A DNA stretch of 64,000 nucleotides from Marasmius tenuissimus (Eukaryota; Basidiomycota; Agaricomycetes; Agaricales; Marasmiaceae), in contig JAQOTA010000040.1 in assembly GCA_029532415.1 (NCBI GenBank), positions 26,848 through 90,847 on the forward strand, read 5' to 3'. Each line of letters begins with the position of its first letter. Within the stretch, counting starts at the first letter, position 1. Under the pieces are notes generated by a model. The model saw nothing but the letters and a program-made list of their open reading frames with translations, ran no database searches and was not told the DNA's origin. Both the position numbers and the translations under genes were made by a program. Below are positions 1 through 13,169 of the stretch, piece by piece.

Positions 1-1217
1 CACTCGATTCGCATCAGGGAGGACGAGATTCAGGTGCTTCACTCATTCAAAGATTATCTCATTGACGAGAACCGGTCGGGCCCCGAATTCTACATCAAGG
101 TGCCTGCACAGGAGCATGTCCTCGCGCGACACTGGCTCCAGAACCTCTCGGCTAGTAGGACGCGTGCTTACCTGTAAGATCCTAAGTTCATTCTGCATCT
201 CGTGGACCTCCTCTCATGTTCACGTTTACAGCTCCGACGGACGCCTCATCGAGGCAACCATCCCTTTCTTCACAGAATGGATCGGCTTCTGCACCTCAAA
301 ATGCGAACCAACCCAGTACTTGTTAGATGAGCTGGAGAACATCGACCTCGTCTTCGTTTTCTTTTGTGGACACATCTTGCCGCGGCTGGGCTCTGGACTA
401 GCAGGTCTGAAGAGCCTCTCTTTAAACTGGAATCAGACGTTTTCCGGCTTGGTGGTGTGGATGGAGCGAAATGTCAGCACGAGTCCCCTCTTTCTTTCTG
501 ATGTCTCAGGTGGCTTCGTACTGATTACCTATGGTTCTTAGGACGACTTCGAGAGGCGCGCGCATCTGATAACTAGGTTGTCGAGACCTCCCGAGCGTTT
601 CCACCTCGAACTATCTCCGGGCGTATCTATCGAGGATCACGCCGTGCAGCGGGCCGTCCTTCTTGCCACAGGTTACACAAAGGAACCTTGTCCGACCTCC
701 CCAGCAGATCCTGCTCGCCTATGTCAAGTGTCATTTCGCCTGGCCGACTGTCGCTGTGATCCAGGGAGTGAATTGCAAGACCCAGCCCACGTTGCATGTC
801 AGGAAGCTTGTATGCGGATCGTCCCAGCGGTCGTGGGGGGTAAACACTCGGGCGCCAACAGCGAGCTGTGTGGCGTCTTCGAGGATCTGGTGGATTCGTC
901 TCTCCTCCAGAACTGTCTCCTCAACAGTGACTTGCTTTCGCTTTGTCGGGCTTTTTTTGAGGTTGTGACGAGCGATCCTCCGCTATTGAAGATGAGTTCT
1001 GAAGAAGCAGAGAAGAGAAAACAGAAGTTACTTAACTTGATCAAGGCGAGTACAATCCTGTTCGCTGTTGTGTTGCAGCGCGGCGTGACCTGCCATCTTC
1101 CCTGCCATACAGAGCTTTCCGAAGGGATTCGACCAAGAAGCCAAGGCTCTGGAAATACAACTCTGTTCCCTTCTAGCTCCTTTTCGCCAGGAAGCTAGTG
1201 CCGTTGAACCAGGTTGA
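1..1217 (+). CDS. NACHT/NLR-type protein, C-terminal part (5' end outside window)
   Basis: Reading is open from base 1. My model is join(1..173, 232..472, 542..1045, 1113..1217), 340 residues plus stop, with phases agreeing at every junction. The opening segment has the 'LHSFKDYLID' pattern that follows the NACHT ATPase in basidiomycete STAND proteins, so the P-loop should lie left of the window. Every exon aligns with the C-terminal exons of the gene at 26444-29092: shared stretches include ELxNIDLxxVFFC, a Trp-rich block, FHLELSP and VSFRLADC. The first two introns are GT-AG (174-231, 473-541). The third (1046-1112) starts with GC and matches a GC-AG intron at the same place in the paralogue. 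STAND proteins are signal-dependent NTPases used in self/non-self recognition; the role here is inferred from family only. No frame break is visible in this part. Confidence 0.8.
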
Positions 1218-4200
1218 ACCTCCGGGGTCAGCTCATCACGATACGTTTTCGACACTATGTCGCGAAGGATTCGCCTCAGCTGCGATTTCACCTACCTGCC
1301 ACGAGTTTGCTCCATCGGGTGCTAACGCCATTGCCCCCCTGTGCGACACGGGCCCAACGTAGGCAGGCCGACAGAAGCAGGCTACGAGCTACTGACGGCT
1401 ATTATATCTCACAGGCTTCGAAGGAGCAAACAGGGACTCGGAACATCTCTTCAGCATCGCTACCCTTGAAGCCGTTTCGTTCGCTATAGTCAAACTTTTA
1501 TGAGCCAACGTCTCCTGACGAGACTCGGGGGAAGGAAATGCCAACATTAGCTCCAGGGGACCGGGGGAGTGCAGAGAGGCGCCCAGCGTCTACGTGGTGA
1601 GCATCCATCTCTCTATCTGGCCCTTCCAAAACAAAAAGTCAAACTGATTTATGCGTCAGCGTACATCACTGATTGTCAACGAGGTATGTACATAAATGGG
1701 AAACTGTCGGATCCTCTTACTGATTGACATTCTATAGATGATGATTGACGAGCTCGCACCTCGTTTAGGAGAAGGTAAAGATGAAGGAAACGAGAAGATT
1801 AGAATAGAGTTGTCGAACTAGATGGTCTCTTATGTGATTACAAGTTTCTAGAGTAGAGTAATGACAATAATAGAAGCATAGCAAGAATGAACACGCTCGT
1901 CCGTCTTTACAACGTCCATGTGTATGCCCATAATACAGAAGGTAGCGACGGGTCAGAAACATGATCGACCTTGTGCCTCATTTGCTTCTAACAAGTGGTG
2001 TATACCTTAAACATGGGTTCATTCCTATATCCCCAGTCGCTTTTTGTCTCTTCTCTTTGTGATCGTCGTGCAAAGAATGGCCGCGGCCGCAAGGCGGGGA
2101 CCAGCCGATCAAGCCACAGATCGATTCCTCAGGAAGGGTCGTTGACTATCAGGAAGGGAATACGAAGAGTTGCCGCCGCTGAATTGACGAGAGGCTGTCC
2201 AATAGGACAACTCACCAGTGGCTGCTTGCCAGTGGTCGAGTCGCCTTCACCTGTTATTGCCATATCATCCGCTGGGCTGCTGCTTCTCAAAGCTGTCGTG
2301 GACGCGAACCCTCGATTTCCAATGTCCGCCACCTCTCCCTATCTTCCTCACCTACCCCGGCCCCTAAACCCATTTGGTGTGCTTCCAAATGTAATCTGGG
2401 CGTAGAACAGTCGCATGGATACAAGGCCGGACCATGGATGCGAGGCTGGGCTGAGGGAATAGAGATGGGTAATGAGCAATGATCATGCAGGGTGCAGCAC
2501 GAATCGACTCGCGACCCTAGTGGTAAGAATCTGGCTACGACTTTGAAGCGGAAGGAATCAGAGCATCAGCGTAGACTCTACGGCCCAAGGTGGATGAGGT
2601 GTCGTTCAGCGCATTGGCGAAGCCAGAGGGTAGCTGCTCATCAAGATTAGTACTGGCTTTATTTCGTTCCGATTTGGGATCATGGGAAAGGGGACGAGCG
2701 CAGCTGCGTGTTGGAGATGTAGAAGACTGTAGGTTCGGAATTGGTACCTCGAGGGCCGTTGTAAGGTGGAAGTGTAATGAGTACCTGTACAGAAAATCGC
2801 CCTCGTTGAGAGGATCGACGAATGGAAGGGGTCGGTCAGTTGCTGGATCTTCTGGCTCTGCTACTACCTAGGACCTCCATCGTATTTCCAAGCTCACCCG
2901 CCTTTGTCGCTATCACTGTGTTCTATCGCCGCCTCATATACAACCGACCCACCTGGACATGACATCTGGTCTCTCTTCCTGATTCTCCCAACCAACAATT
3001 ACCGAGGTGTGGCCTCAAGTTGAGTTCATGCAGGGTGTGTAAAGGAAGGTGGAACCACATAACCTGTCGGCGTGAGGATGTGGTGGGAAAAGCAAAGAGG
3101 AGAATGAGATGAATGAGGACCATGGTGCTGGACGTGCCGGGGGCCGGCGGCGTTGGGATAAGGCGAATCTGATTAGCGTTTAATTGCAGTCTGATGCCTG
3201 GTGACGCTCGTCTACATTGCGGCGACGGTGTTTCTAGCTACATCCTTCCCGTAGTCTTCACCCTAGTTGCCACTACGAGGCGCAAACTACAAATAAGCAC
3301 TAGAGAACAAGTCGGAAAATTGGCGGTAAAGAGTACTTGCAGAGTTCTTCCTGTTGAAAACATCTCAGTCGAGCCAAAGTCATCTCCCTCGCTGTCTTCA
3401 TTCCTTTCGGGACCCCAGCTGCCTATCGCCGTCGCTGATAGTCTTCTTTCCGATACGCTTTTGCTTTATGACGACCATCTATCCAGGCATACCTGAGTCT
3501 GATGTTTCAAGTTTGGTAGGTATCTGGCAATCGCTGGTCTTGTCGCCCCACGATGAGAAGTAGGAGTCGGTCCTAGGGTACTGAGGTGTGAGCATAAAAG
3601 GTAAAGAGACACGGAAGGAACACATCGCAAAACTCGGTGGTTGTAGATTAAAGTGAACCTCACCCCACAGCGGGGTGGGCGATGGGCTCAACGATGGTGG
3701 CCACGTCACGGTTGTTTATCGTGTCCAGGCTCGTCGTTCGCGGTCCCAAGATGATATCTAATGCCTTCTCTTCTACTATATCTGCCGCTTTCTTTTTCAT
3801 CTTTGGTCCGGTGTCGTTGGCTTCGTCACTCACCAGCGAACCTATGAGGATCCGATCAGGGTCTGACGGGGATGATGATTGATGGTGAGACTGACCAAAG
3901 ATGACCATGCACTGAGCAGGTAAAATCAGAATGTCAGTTTCCGATCAATAATACATCACCTACCGTCAGCCTGGAAATCGAGCGAGGAGGCCCTGTCAGT
4001 CTCCTTAGGGCTGATGAGAGAGTCATCAATGGCTGATAAGATGGCAAAAGATTGAATTGATCTTACCAGGCGTCAGCCAGTCTCTGGTCAAAGCACCCAG
4101 GATTGATTGTGTCTGGTCAGAATGCGTCAGAGTGGCGATGTCTGTTCAGAGGCTTCCCTAAGTCTCCTCAGATACACCCAGACTGTTGCTAGCTTACCAG

Positions 4201-4820
4201 AATCCAACCAAGGGCGTGCAGACTGCCATTTGTGTGTCCAACGCTGGCCATCCCAGGAAAATTCGGGCGCTTGCGCTCAAATCATTAGCGCCGATGAGCC
4301 AGTTCGCGCGGCAATCGACGCGTCATCAACTCGTGCACTTCTTGACTCTCAACCACCACTACCACATCTACACTCCAGCCCAGGCATATCATGGTCGTCA
4401 ACTGCCATCGAAACAGACAACACTATTCAAATGAACCAAGGGATACAAATCAGGATTGGAAACCAGGTGATGAGATGGAGATTATAGGTCAAGTGCGTAC
4501 CCGAATCCTTCAAACTCTCCAAACAAGAATACTAACATTCTTGTTCTCAGATTTGGGCTAATTCGACCGGCAGATGATTCTACTTCAACAACGAGTACAA
4601 GAGCTGGCAGAGAGGGCTAACGAGTAGTGTTGGGACTTAAATATGGTCAAATTGTCAATGTGGTCCTTGATGCTTGTCGCTCATTGATTTCACCATAGGC
4701 CTCGACACAGCCAGACTCTAAATGTTGGTGATGCGTACTTCTGTAACGTGTGCGTCGTCATCATCATCATCATCTTTCTGGAACACTTGCTATTTCATGG
4801 CCGCCGCACGGACCACCCTC
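1218..4820. other. Gene-poor stretch
   Basis: I find no supportable gene on either strand. Open frames here are short and lack matching splice signals or recognisable motifs. A mild excess of GTCAG/CTGAC words appears around 3940-4240, resembling the denser cluster near 7.0-7.4 kb. Confidence 0.5.
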
Positions 4821-4825
4821 CCAGG

Positions 4826-4833
4826 TATATAAA
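4826..4833 (+). promoter_or_regulatory. TATA box (TATATAAA)
   Basis: TATATAAA is followed by a pyrimidine-rich stretch, the usual layout of a fungal core promoter. It faces the degraded multi-exon locus at about 4.9-6.8 kb. Assignment is by position only. Confidence 0.4.
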
Positions 4834-6790
4834 CCTATCGCAGTCCAACTTTCACTCAGCCTTTCCTTCCCCCCAACTACCATCATCTCCCTCGCTCATC
4901 AGACCCAGTGAAAATCGACATAAATCAGGGCCCTTCAGGGACATTGTGTGATATTGCCGACTATTAAAATGTGACGTGACCCGATCTTGAGTATTGCTAG
5001 CCATTCTCCGGTATTCTGGGATAGCATTAGCCTACCAACAACGTCACCATTTGTATGAACAATACAAAAATCACTCAAGGCGACCAGGGTGAGCCTGAGG
5101 CAAGGTCACCGTCATATTGGGTCGAAAGAACCTACGTACCGGTTATGACATATTGTTGAATATCCTCCAGAGACCATCCCAACTTAGAATTTTCTAAGTA
5201 AAAATATTATGGGGTAGTACTTGCTACTACAGACTTTACTGTAGTCTGACTTTGTATTGAGCAGAATAGTCTGACAAGTATTCGAATGAGGCTCGATGAG
5301 CTCAAGCAGCGAACAGACGGGAATCAGTAGCACTAATGGTTGCCATCGTCATCCAAATCCTTGTCGTCGCCGGCGCTTGTATTCTCACATGGGTGAATAA
5401 AGGCGCCGGCGAGCATCTCTGCCGAGCGTGAGCCCGAAATCAGCCAATTCAGACACAGCCACCTGCCAGCTCACTCTCTCTTAGACCACTATGTCGCCTA
5501 CTAATTTGTACTGGTCAAGTAGGTTCTTTCAATTCTCTACTCTCACAATCTTAACACACTAACCTTGTCCCGGATACACGCACAGACACCACATTCACCC
5601 TCCAAACATGAACTCAAGCAGGTCGGGTCTGAGGTCACGCGACGGCGTGCATTTTTTTGTATTTATGGTGCGTATCTCCAGTCTCGAGTCTGGCGCAGGC
5701 TTCTTCTAATTCTCGATCATTTTATAGCTGGTGTCCACCGCGACGACTTTGCAGGAAGTGCATGCAACAATGACATGGGCTCAGGTATGATGCTCTCCTT
5801 CACTCGTTTTACATTTAGATAACTCACGACGTCCCAAATAGGCTGGATCAAGACCACGACCGTTCGTAATGATATGGCGGCAATTGCAGTAGCTACTCCC
5901 CCTCCCCCATTGATATTTTGTTGATCTACTAGTATATTCTGCCCACTCATACATGTCACTACCATTCACTTAGTCTAGTACCACTGTTGTATTGTATGGT
6001 AGATAGTAATGATATTCAAATTTCTGACAATATCTCAATGCGTGCAGTGGAATTTCAAATAATATGTAGTAATACATGAGAAAAGCCCTGTTGCGGTCAC
6101 CCGCTCATTTAGGACGTCCATAATAGCTGTGAATGGCTGGCAATGTGCAAAAAGGGTTCGATTTTTTACATTGCCAGCTATTGCCAGACAAATGCCAGAT
6201 ATTGGAGCGCGACCCCCGCGCTTAATGCCTGGGAATATCTGACAAATGCTGAGAATATGTGCTCATTTTCACTGGGCATCAGACGTTGCTCTGCTCTCAC
6301 GACCCTCATATACCTACCTCAGAACCCCCACATAAGCCATCAGTAAGAGAGCCACTCTGCGATCTATCTAAATACTAACCGAGTCTTCTAGATCTTGAGC
6401 TCGCTAGCAGAAGCAGAAGATGGTGCTCATTCTTTCCACGAGTTAGGTGCGTCTACATGGTCATTATCATTACAGATTCGAAAGTTGATTACGCTGCAGG
6501 ACTCTCGCAACACATCATCGAGCACCCCTCTGCCCTCAGCCGCCACCTCAATCGGGATTCAGTAGCTAGTATGTTCACGCCGGTCTCGTCGTAACACATG
6601 AGGAAGCTGACTATATGCGCCTGTTTTCCACCGTAGGACTGTTCGGTGTGGCATTGGTGACCGTTGCTCCCAATCAACCATGAGTCTATCTGTTTACCGG
6701 CATCATGACTGCCAAACGCCGCGAATCGCTCCCTATGGCGTCCACACTGCTAGAAATTCAGGTGTGAATCTTTACTGGAGATCATCATTG
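4826..6790 (+). pseudogene. Degraded multi-exon locus, possibly a multi-pass membrane protein
   Basis: Several short pieces look like old exons. At 5336-5431 a frame opens MVAIVIQILVVAGACILTWV, a hydrophobic segment. Around 5590-5920, three pieces separated by 55-60 nt introns with GT...AG signals read in one frame and end in ATPPPPLIFC. At 6635-6765 a frame reads GLFGVALVTVAPNQP, then a TGA, then VYLFTGIMTAK and ESLPMASTLLEIQ. The last piece resembles the C-terminal helix and tail of the large agaricomycete seven-helix family (DUF6533/6534 type), which ends in phrases like 'GKLYSNSLLATLNAR'; this is from memory of the family. Phases between pieces do not all agree and a stop interrupts the tail, so it is called a pseudogene. 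It could instead be several unrelated fragments. Confidence 0.3.
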
Positions 6791-7029
6791 AACCAGTCGA
6801 CTGATCCTTGGCCCTAGTAGGTCGTTGCGAAATGAAATGCGGGAGACGGTGATATCAAGCGAGCCTTTACAGACATATCCCCACAGTATTTATCTTTATT
6901 TCTCGTACTTACTTGTAATTGAGCTTGTTTGTGTTCATGTTTTTCTGTGCTGGTGAGGCTGCATCCAGATTCCAAGGTTCCCGCGGAGCCGCTATATCGA
7001 GGGTTCCTGGTTTTTGCTTGTTGGTCTGG

Positions 7030-7360
7030 CGACGTCTGATCCAAGTCTGATCAGCTCAGTCAGTCTGACAGCGTCTAACAAGGTCAGTCAGTCTGATGTC
7101 GTCTGGTCATCCCCGGTCAGTCCACCCTCGTCTAATGAGGGCGTGTCAGCCTGGTATGTCTAATCCAGCTATTGATGAGAAAATAATATTCTGACGTGAA
7201 CTTATGGGCACATGACAGTCTAACAGCATAGACTAGACACTATCAGACTGGAGGTATCTGTGTGAAAAAGCCTTTGCGAATCAGAGACTGACCAGGCCTG
7301 TCAGGTTGGTAGACCCTGATTCCAACTGCTGGGGCTGGTCAGTGACTGACCGGATCCACA
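7030..7360. repeat. Cluster of GTCAGTCTGA-like short repeats
   Basis: The words GTCAGTCTGA, GTCTGATC, GACCAGGCCTGTCAG, GGTCAGTGACTGACC and relatives recur many times in both orientations within about 330 bases. Dense short words like this are typical of subterminal regions of DNA transposons, but I could not find matching terminal repeats for this one. Confidence 0.4.
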
Positions 7361-10300
7361 TAGATTCGCTGGTGCTGGGCCGTGGGATCCCCTCAATCTT
7401 TCGCCTCGTTGATTCTCGTGTTATCAAGTGGAAAGCAGAGCTGACCAACAGTGGCTAATCTAGGTTGAGATTCAGTTGTGCCCAAGTGGCGTGGGTATGT
7501 CCGGAAGTTCTTGCGAAATGCAAGACTCGAATGCCATTCAACTATACCGGTGTGTAATCTTTCCTGGTGAGCGTGGTGCTTGAATGCTCATAGAATGAGC
7601 GAGTTGTCACTCACTTCGTTGGATGTTACTGTCATCACTAGCTATGGCTCTGAGGGTTTGTTGAAATAGTGTCATCGTGGTTGAGGAGAGAAAGAGTCGC
7701 ATTCAATATAGGCACCCGTCATCAAACCGTTATCATCACTACGTTTCGCCCAAACCATTCGGACCGTCCGACATCGTGCTGGCCAACGTCAATTACATTT
7801 CTGGCCAGGACGTCAAAGGAGGTGAGCCATCTGCTCGGTGAGAGCTATCAGGGCTAGTCAGTCGAATCTCATGGGGTCACCCACGACCTTGAGTGCCCGC
7901 AGTGTGGTGGAGTTCCGCCTATAAGGGAGATCAACTTAGTTCCCGAATCGGGATATGATCGTCTGGTAAGTCATACTTCCAGCTGTCCAATTCAATTTGA
8001 GAGACTCACAACGGAGATACGGTGACCGGCCACTCAAGAAATGTGCCTGCATCCCTCTGTCCATCAGCTGGTTCCGACGCCAATGATTTTCAGGCTCCTT
8101 GCTTCGTCCAAGCAGCTGTGCCAAACTCTCCTCGTCGCAGATCCAATAAAGGAGGAGAATCAAGTCTTGCATCGGAGCATTGATCAGTTAGAAACTGGCA
8201 TATTGCCCTGTAGGACCCGATTATCCCTTCCAGCTTGGGTGCGTCGGGCGATGTGGGCAGGAGAGCCGCTTCTACCGGATTCTCCTCATCCCCGACCCAA
8301 GCCAGGCTCGTCAAGCTCTCAGCGAGTGTAGCCTTTGACACTAGTGACGTGCTGTACACAATAGAACAACAAGAGCATTTCCCGACGCCTGGCGCTCCGT
8401 GCCAACACTGGCATACGGCCTCCGTTCTCTACCGTTCCTCGAAAGCCTCCTGCTGCAGCATAGCACGTCTTCTACTTCATCGAATCACTCCAGACATCCG
8501 AGCTGCCGAATACCCTCCTCCCTCTTAGAGGTTGCATACCGAGCAGTACTTCCATGCCCACTTCTAACCGTCTTCCCCCGGGCCCGCCTCTGTTTACGAC
8601 GTCTAACTCTTTGGTGAGTCACCGTCGGAGCTTCTAGTGAAATAAAATTGGCAACGCACAGCCAAGCATAGGACGAGACCAGAACATCGGATGCCAGCGT
8701 TAGAGGAGCGGGAAGTTGAGCTTCTCCGTCGACAGCAGAAATGCAAGAGCCTACCATTTGCGCCAGGAAACATGACGGTGGGAGATCCTTGCATGCATAT
8801 TCCGGGTCACATAGCGTGCTCGCTCTCTATGTAGAGTTTGTATCAGGATTCCTGGGGCGTTAAGGTATGTCAGCCCTACCTTTAACATCTCTCCCTCTCT
8901 CGACCCAAAGCTAATGTCTTGGCCTTTCAGTGCGATCGGAAGCGTTGTTGGCGACCCGCTTGCTCGAATCACTGCGTCGTCAGGTTAAAGTTGGACTCAC
9001 GGAGGTCGTAGCTGGTCGTACAATGGACTGAGATGAGATGTCTTTGATTGGGTTTGATAAGGTAGAGTATGCGCAAGGAATGGTCATATTCCAGTTATTG
9101 ACACCCTGGCGATGTTACTTGTAAGGTAGTATCGAGAGTTGGATGGAGATGACAATCCTGGTGATGCAGGCATTGTTCATGCGCGGTAACCGTACAGCGT
9201 CGGGGCAGAATATATCAATGCGATAGCGGATCTATTGGTCGGCAACTCGCCAGAAATTCTATACAGTTCCGAAAGCTGAATGGTGGTGGTGGAGAAACTG
9301 CGAGAATCAAAAGTGACGAGGGAAGTATGAGAGGTCGATGAAGGAGAACGCCTGCTGTGCGAGCCTGGTTTTTCGACCTTTAGATGCACATGCTGGAAGT
9401 CAGCGTGCGTGTGGGATGAAGCTAGACGAAGGGTCACCTTTGTTCGTGGAGCCTGGAAAGATGACGGGGCTCCTCAGGTCAACGAATGCGTAAGGGGAAC
9501 AATCTCTACAGTGCTGTCGACTATGATAAGTTGACCCCATAAACTTTGATGGTCGTAGAAGCTCTCGGATTCAAGTCGGCCGAAGCACTTCTAACAATCT
9601 CTCTTGCACATGTACCGGGGTGTCTGGGTTCCATCCATCCGTTCAACGTTGTTCAACTGAACGTTGAACTGTACAAAAGGTAAAAACTCGTGCCCTGAAC
9701 ATCTGGCTGAATTGTAACCCGTGTCTAAGGAAGAATGCCATGACATTTGAGATACGGTGCAAGTCGTGATGAAGGCCATGTGAGGCTAATATTCATATTC
9801 ACGTTTAGGGAGTTGCAGCATATGTACTGATGGTTACGGAGGTCGACCGTATTTCCTCGTTGGCGGGCGATAATATATGGGTAGAGATTTGAAGTATGAT
9901 GGGAAGCGAGAGTGCCGTATTCGACAATTGCGCTCAACGCGAGTCAACGTGTCGATTGACTTATCAGCAGCATAGCAAAATACGTCCTTGAACGTGTGGG
10001 AGGGAAGACTTTGGGTAGTATATGTCAAGACAAATGGCGGAGGGAAAGAACGAATGATGAGTTGGTATTAGTAACACGAAGCTTGATCCGACACAATCCG
10101 TGAATTTGAGTGTTCATGACCGATGCAAATTCTTTGCAGCCGTGATCCACGAACGACGTCTGTGGTCTCGATTGTGAAAGCGGCGCATTCCATACTAGTC
10201 GTTACTACTAGCTGATGTGGACCAGATAAGTTAAGAGAAGCAGATTTGGATTTGGGGTTCGGGTGGTACTAGCGAGATACTGATGCTCACTGGCTACATA

Positions 10301-11633
10301 GAACCAGTATTGAGCTGATGGTCACGAGTGAAGGCAGCCAGATCGCACCTTCGGACCTGCAAAACTATCCTGAGTTGTCAACTGTATTGCTAGTAGCATT
10401 CTTCCTCAGGCTCCTGACATTGCATGACCTCCAAGTAATCGAATCAGATGCCGCCTGTCGGTGTTGATGGTCAGTCAAGCTTCAAGAGGCGTTACCTCGC
10501 AGGGCTAGAAACATGCGTACCTGGAAGGCACTGGAAGCATTACCAGCTCTAGGTATGCGGTGATGTCGACCATGTTCATTGATATTGAATCTCCAGTAAC
10601 GAAATACATTCATCGGTTCCTCAGGAAGGTGGGCTCAAATGAGGCCAATCCAGAACAATCTGCGATTTGCCAATATGGACCGACCCGATGCCAATGATAA
10701 TAGCGGGTGGACATATGACTACAACAAAGAGAAGAGATAGCCCGCAAGCGGACAATATCCGGGTGTGGTGCGCGCGCACGCTGCCGGAGGCCCTCGAAGC
10801 GGGGAATGAAGTGAGTAAATGTCGAAATTTTAGAAACCGTACGGTTAAAACCAGAAGGTGACTGGTGCCGTGTTGAACCGTGAAGGAGGTAAGAGAAAGT
10901 GCTTCAAAGATGGGGACTCCAGAATCGATCAAAGGAGAACGAGAAGGCAGTAGGGAGGAAACCACCCCGCCATCAGTGTTCTGCGTGCAATTCTGTGAGT
11001 GACCGAGTCTTCTCGTCCTCGTTGCTGTGATAACGGCCATCTGCTTCCACTGCGTCCAAGATAATTCCGCCGGTTCTCGTCGCTCGATGGAGTGTGATGG
11101 ATGAGGTATGCAGCGTCTAATCCAGATGAGCGGTCGGCGCCAGTGTCAACAGTTCTTCATCGTATCCCGAGATGGATTCTAATTTGCGAGTCAGTACAGA
11201 TTGAGCAATTTTTGGCGATTGAACATACTTTCTCACATCTCTGGAATGGCATGAATCAACGGCCACGGAAAGCACTCAAATATCTGTGGTGTCGGGTAGA
11301 ATCTGTCGGTTTTGAGTCAAAACCCCAGAGGCCCTGAGGGTGATTTGTATATCTTGGTGGCCCAGCAGCTCCCATTCAAGGTCGATCTCAAATCCGAGCT
11401 CAAGATGGTCCGTAAAGAGAGGTGCTCGACCGTCTTCATGGAATGACTGGGTGAACCTGGAGTTGTACGAAGCAGACAAGAATAGGAGAAGATATGGGTC
11501 GAAAAAGAAGTGCACCGCTCGCTGAGGGCATGGCGTTGATATAGCTCGTGGTCTGAAAGAGTGTACGGAAATGACGGGAAAGGTGAGACAGCTCTGGTGA
11601 CCAATTGCATCCGCTAAAAGGTGAGCCGGGCCG
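7361..11633. other. Gene-poor stretch
   Basis: No convincing gene. Frames up to 139 residues exist (for example 10621-11040 on the minus strand), but they have no recognisable motif, intron support or homologue that I can name. A short perfect hairpin lies at 9641-9669. Confidence 0.45.
9641..9669. repeat. 10-bp perfect inverted repeat
   Basis: GTTCAACGTT and its exact reverse complement AACGTTGAAC flank a 9-base loop that itself contains GTTCAAC. It could form a hairpin or be a decayed transposon end. No function can be assigned. Confidence 0.5.
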
Positions 11634-12716
11634 CACAGCGTGAAATGGTGAAAAATCCCAACTGGTATATGGTCAGGGATTTGTGAGAAAACCTAACAAT
11701 TCCCTGAGAATGTACTGACAAAACGCCGAATGGGAGTTTTTAAGTTTTTTCATGCAATTTCCGGAGAATATACCAAGAATTCGCGGCTCATAGGTGCGAG
11801 GATTTGGGCCCCCAGAAAACCCGAGAATCTACTGGCCGTCGGTTTTGGCTCACCCGTCCGCTGCTGCTCACTGCTAGGCCTGCATATACACTCGTGGTTG
11901 GAAGCAGAGGATAATATAGTATATTGAACAAACTCAGTACAGGTACTCGTGTCAAAATGAGGAATCTGGGACAAGGAAGCCTAAAACCATAACACTAATA
12001 TAACAGTCGCGTATGACCACATCATCCCTAACGAGCCCCATCGCGAATGGACGTGTCCAGTGTGACCATATTCTGTGTATTCGCAGGTAATCAGGTCGTA
12101 TCTAGCGAAAGAGAGCTCAGCTATCCGACTCTGGGAGTTGTAGAGGGTTGAAACTTGAAGGTTCTCACCGAGTTATCACAACTTGATCAGCGACAAGCGT
12201 GTGATCAAGGATTTGGATCCTCAGTGACTTTGAAATGACGTGAAAACGGAGCTTTGAGGTGCACACAGCGCTGTGGGCAGTGGAGGACCTTTCAGTACTA
12301 TATCTGCCCGAGACTTAAGCAATGTACGCACCTGCGAGACCCCACTACTCACCCCTATGATCTCGGCCTGATATGAACGTCGAGCAAGATTTGAACCTCT
12401 GTTAGTAGATGAAGATGGGTATGCCCTATCATTTCAAGTGTCTTCAGCGCAGTGAGTGTGGCCAGCACTCATTGCGTCGAGGACGCTTATCAATGATGTG
12501 GGGGTCTGAGGTCAAGAGGCGACGGTCACACTTGCGTAACGTGTGCCTGCTCTCAAGCAAAGTCCTGCAGGCATGTCGCGTTTTTTCAGTAAATTCTCCG
12601 CAAACGAGAATCTGAACGAGGAATTTTGGGGAACCGGTAGATTCCAGGGGTTTTCTCAGAAATTCTCACAAATACGGACAATATCCCATCCGGGATATTT
12701 TCCATTTCACGCTGTG
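11634..12716. mobile_element. Non-autonomous TIR element (CACAG...CTGTG), 3-bp duplication CCG
   Basis: The left end CACAGCGTGAAATGG and the right end CCATTTCACGCTGTG are exact reverse complements. Similarity continues inward with indels for about 100-150 bases: left TTTGTGAGAA and GAGAATGTACTGACAAAACGC match the complement of 12570-12690. CCG is found immediately outside both ends (11631-11633 and 12717-12719), which fits a 3-bp target duplication. No transposase gene is inside. Three-base duplications suit CACTA or PIF/Harbinger elements, and the CAC start favours a CACTA-like origin. Confidence 0.7.
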
Positions 12717-13169
12717 CCGTGTACGAGACTGCCACGAGTGTGAAGAGTTTCACGAGGATCAAATTTTGTGGATCAGAAAGTATGATGACGATTGCTTGGG
12801 AGTTTCTTGGGAACAGATGCAAAGTTGGCCATCAGAGTGGGCACTCTGTGTTCGTGTGGAAGATCCAGAAAAGCAGCCGCGGAGGATTGGAGGCAGGCCT
12901 GTCCGCACTTCCCCTGCCTATGAGGCCATTAGTTCGCGAAGTACGGGGTGAATAAAGTGGAAACGAACTTGATGGAGAAAACTCACTACATGATGTAAAG
13001 CGCCACTCGCGGTGTATAATAAAATCTAACTCGTAGGTCAAATCCTCCCAACACTCAAGAGTGTAGCTGAAGGGTGCGGGAATCGGGGATCGGCGTTGAT
13101 CGTAGGTTCCGCTCTTAGCCAGACTGCAATAGTAGGCTGAAGGAAATCTGACTCAAGAAACTATCCAAC

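Noticed and set aside
3660..3908. 82-residue minus-strand frame with a charged KMKKKAADIVEEKALDI stretch
   Set aside because: No start context, splice support or family resemblance, and the opposite strand is equally open.
10621..11040. 139-residue frame on the minus strand starting at an ATG
   Set aside because: It has no recognisable motif, no intron or promoter support, and a shadow frame on the other strand; chance is as likely as a gene.
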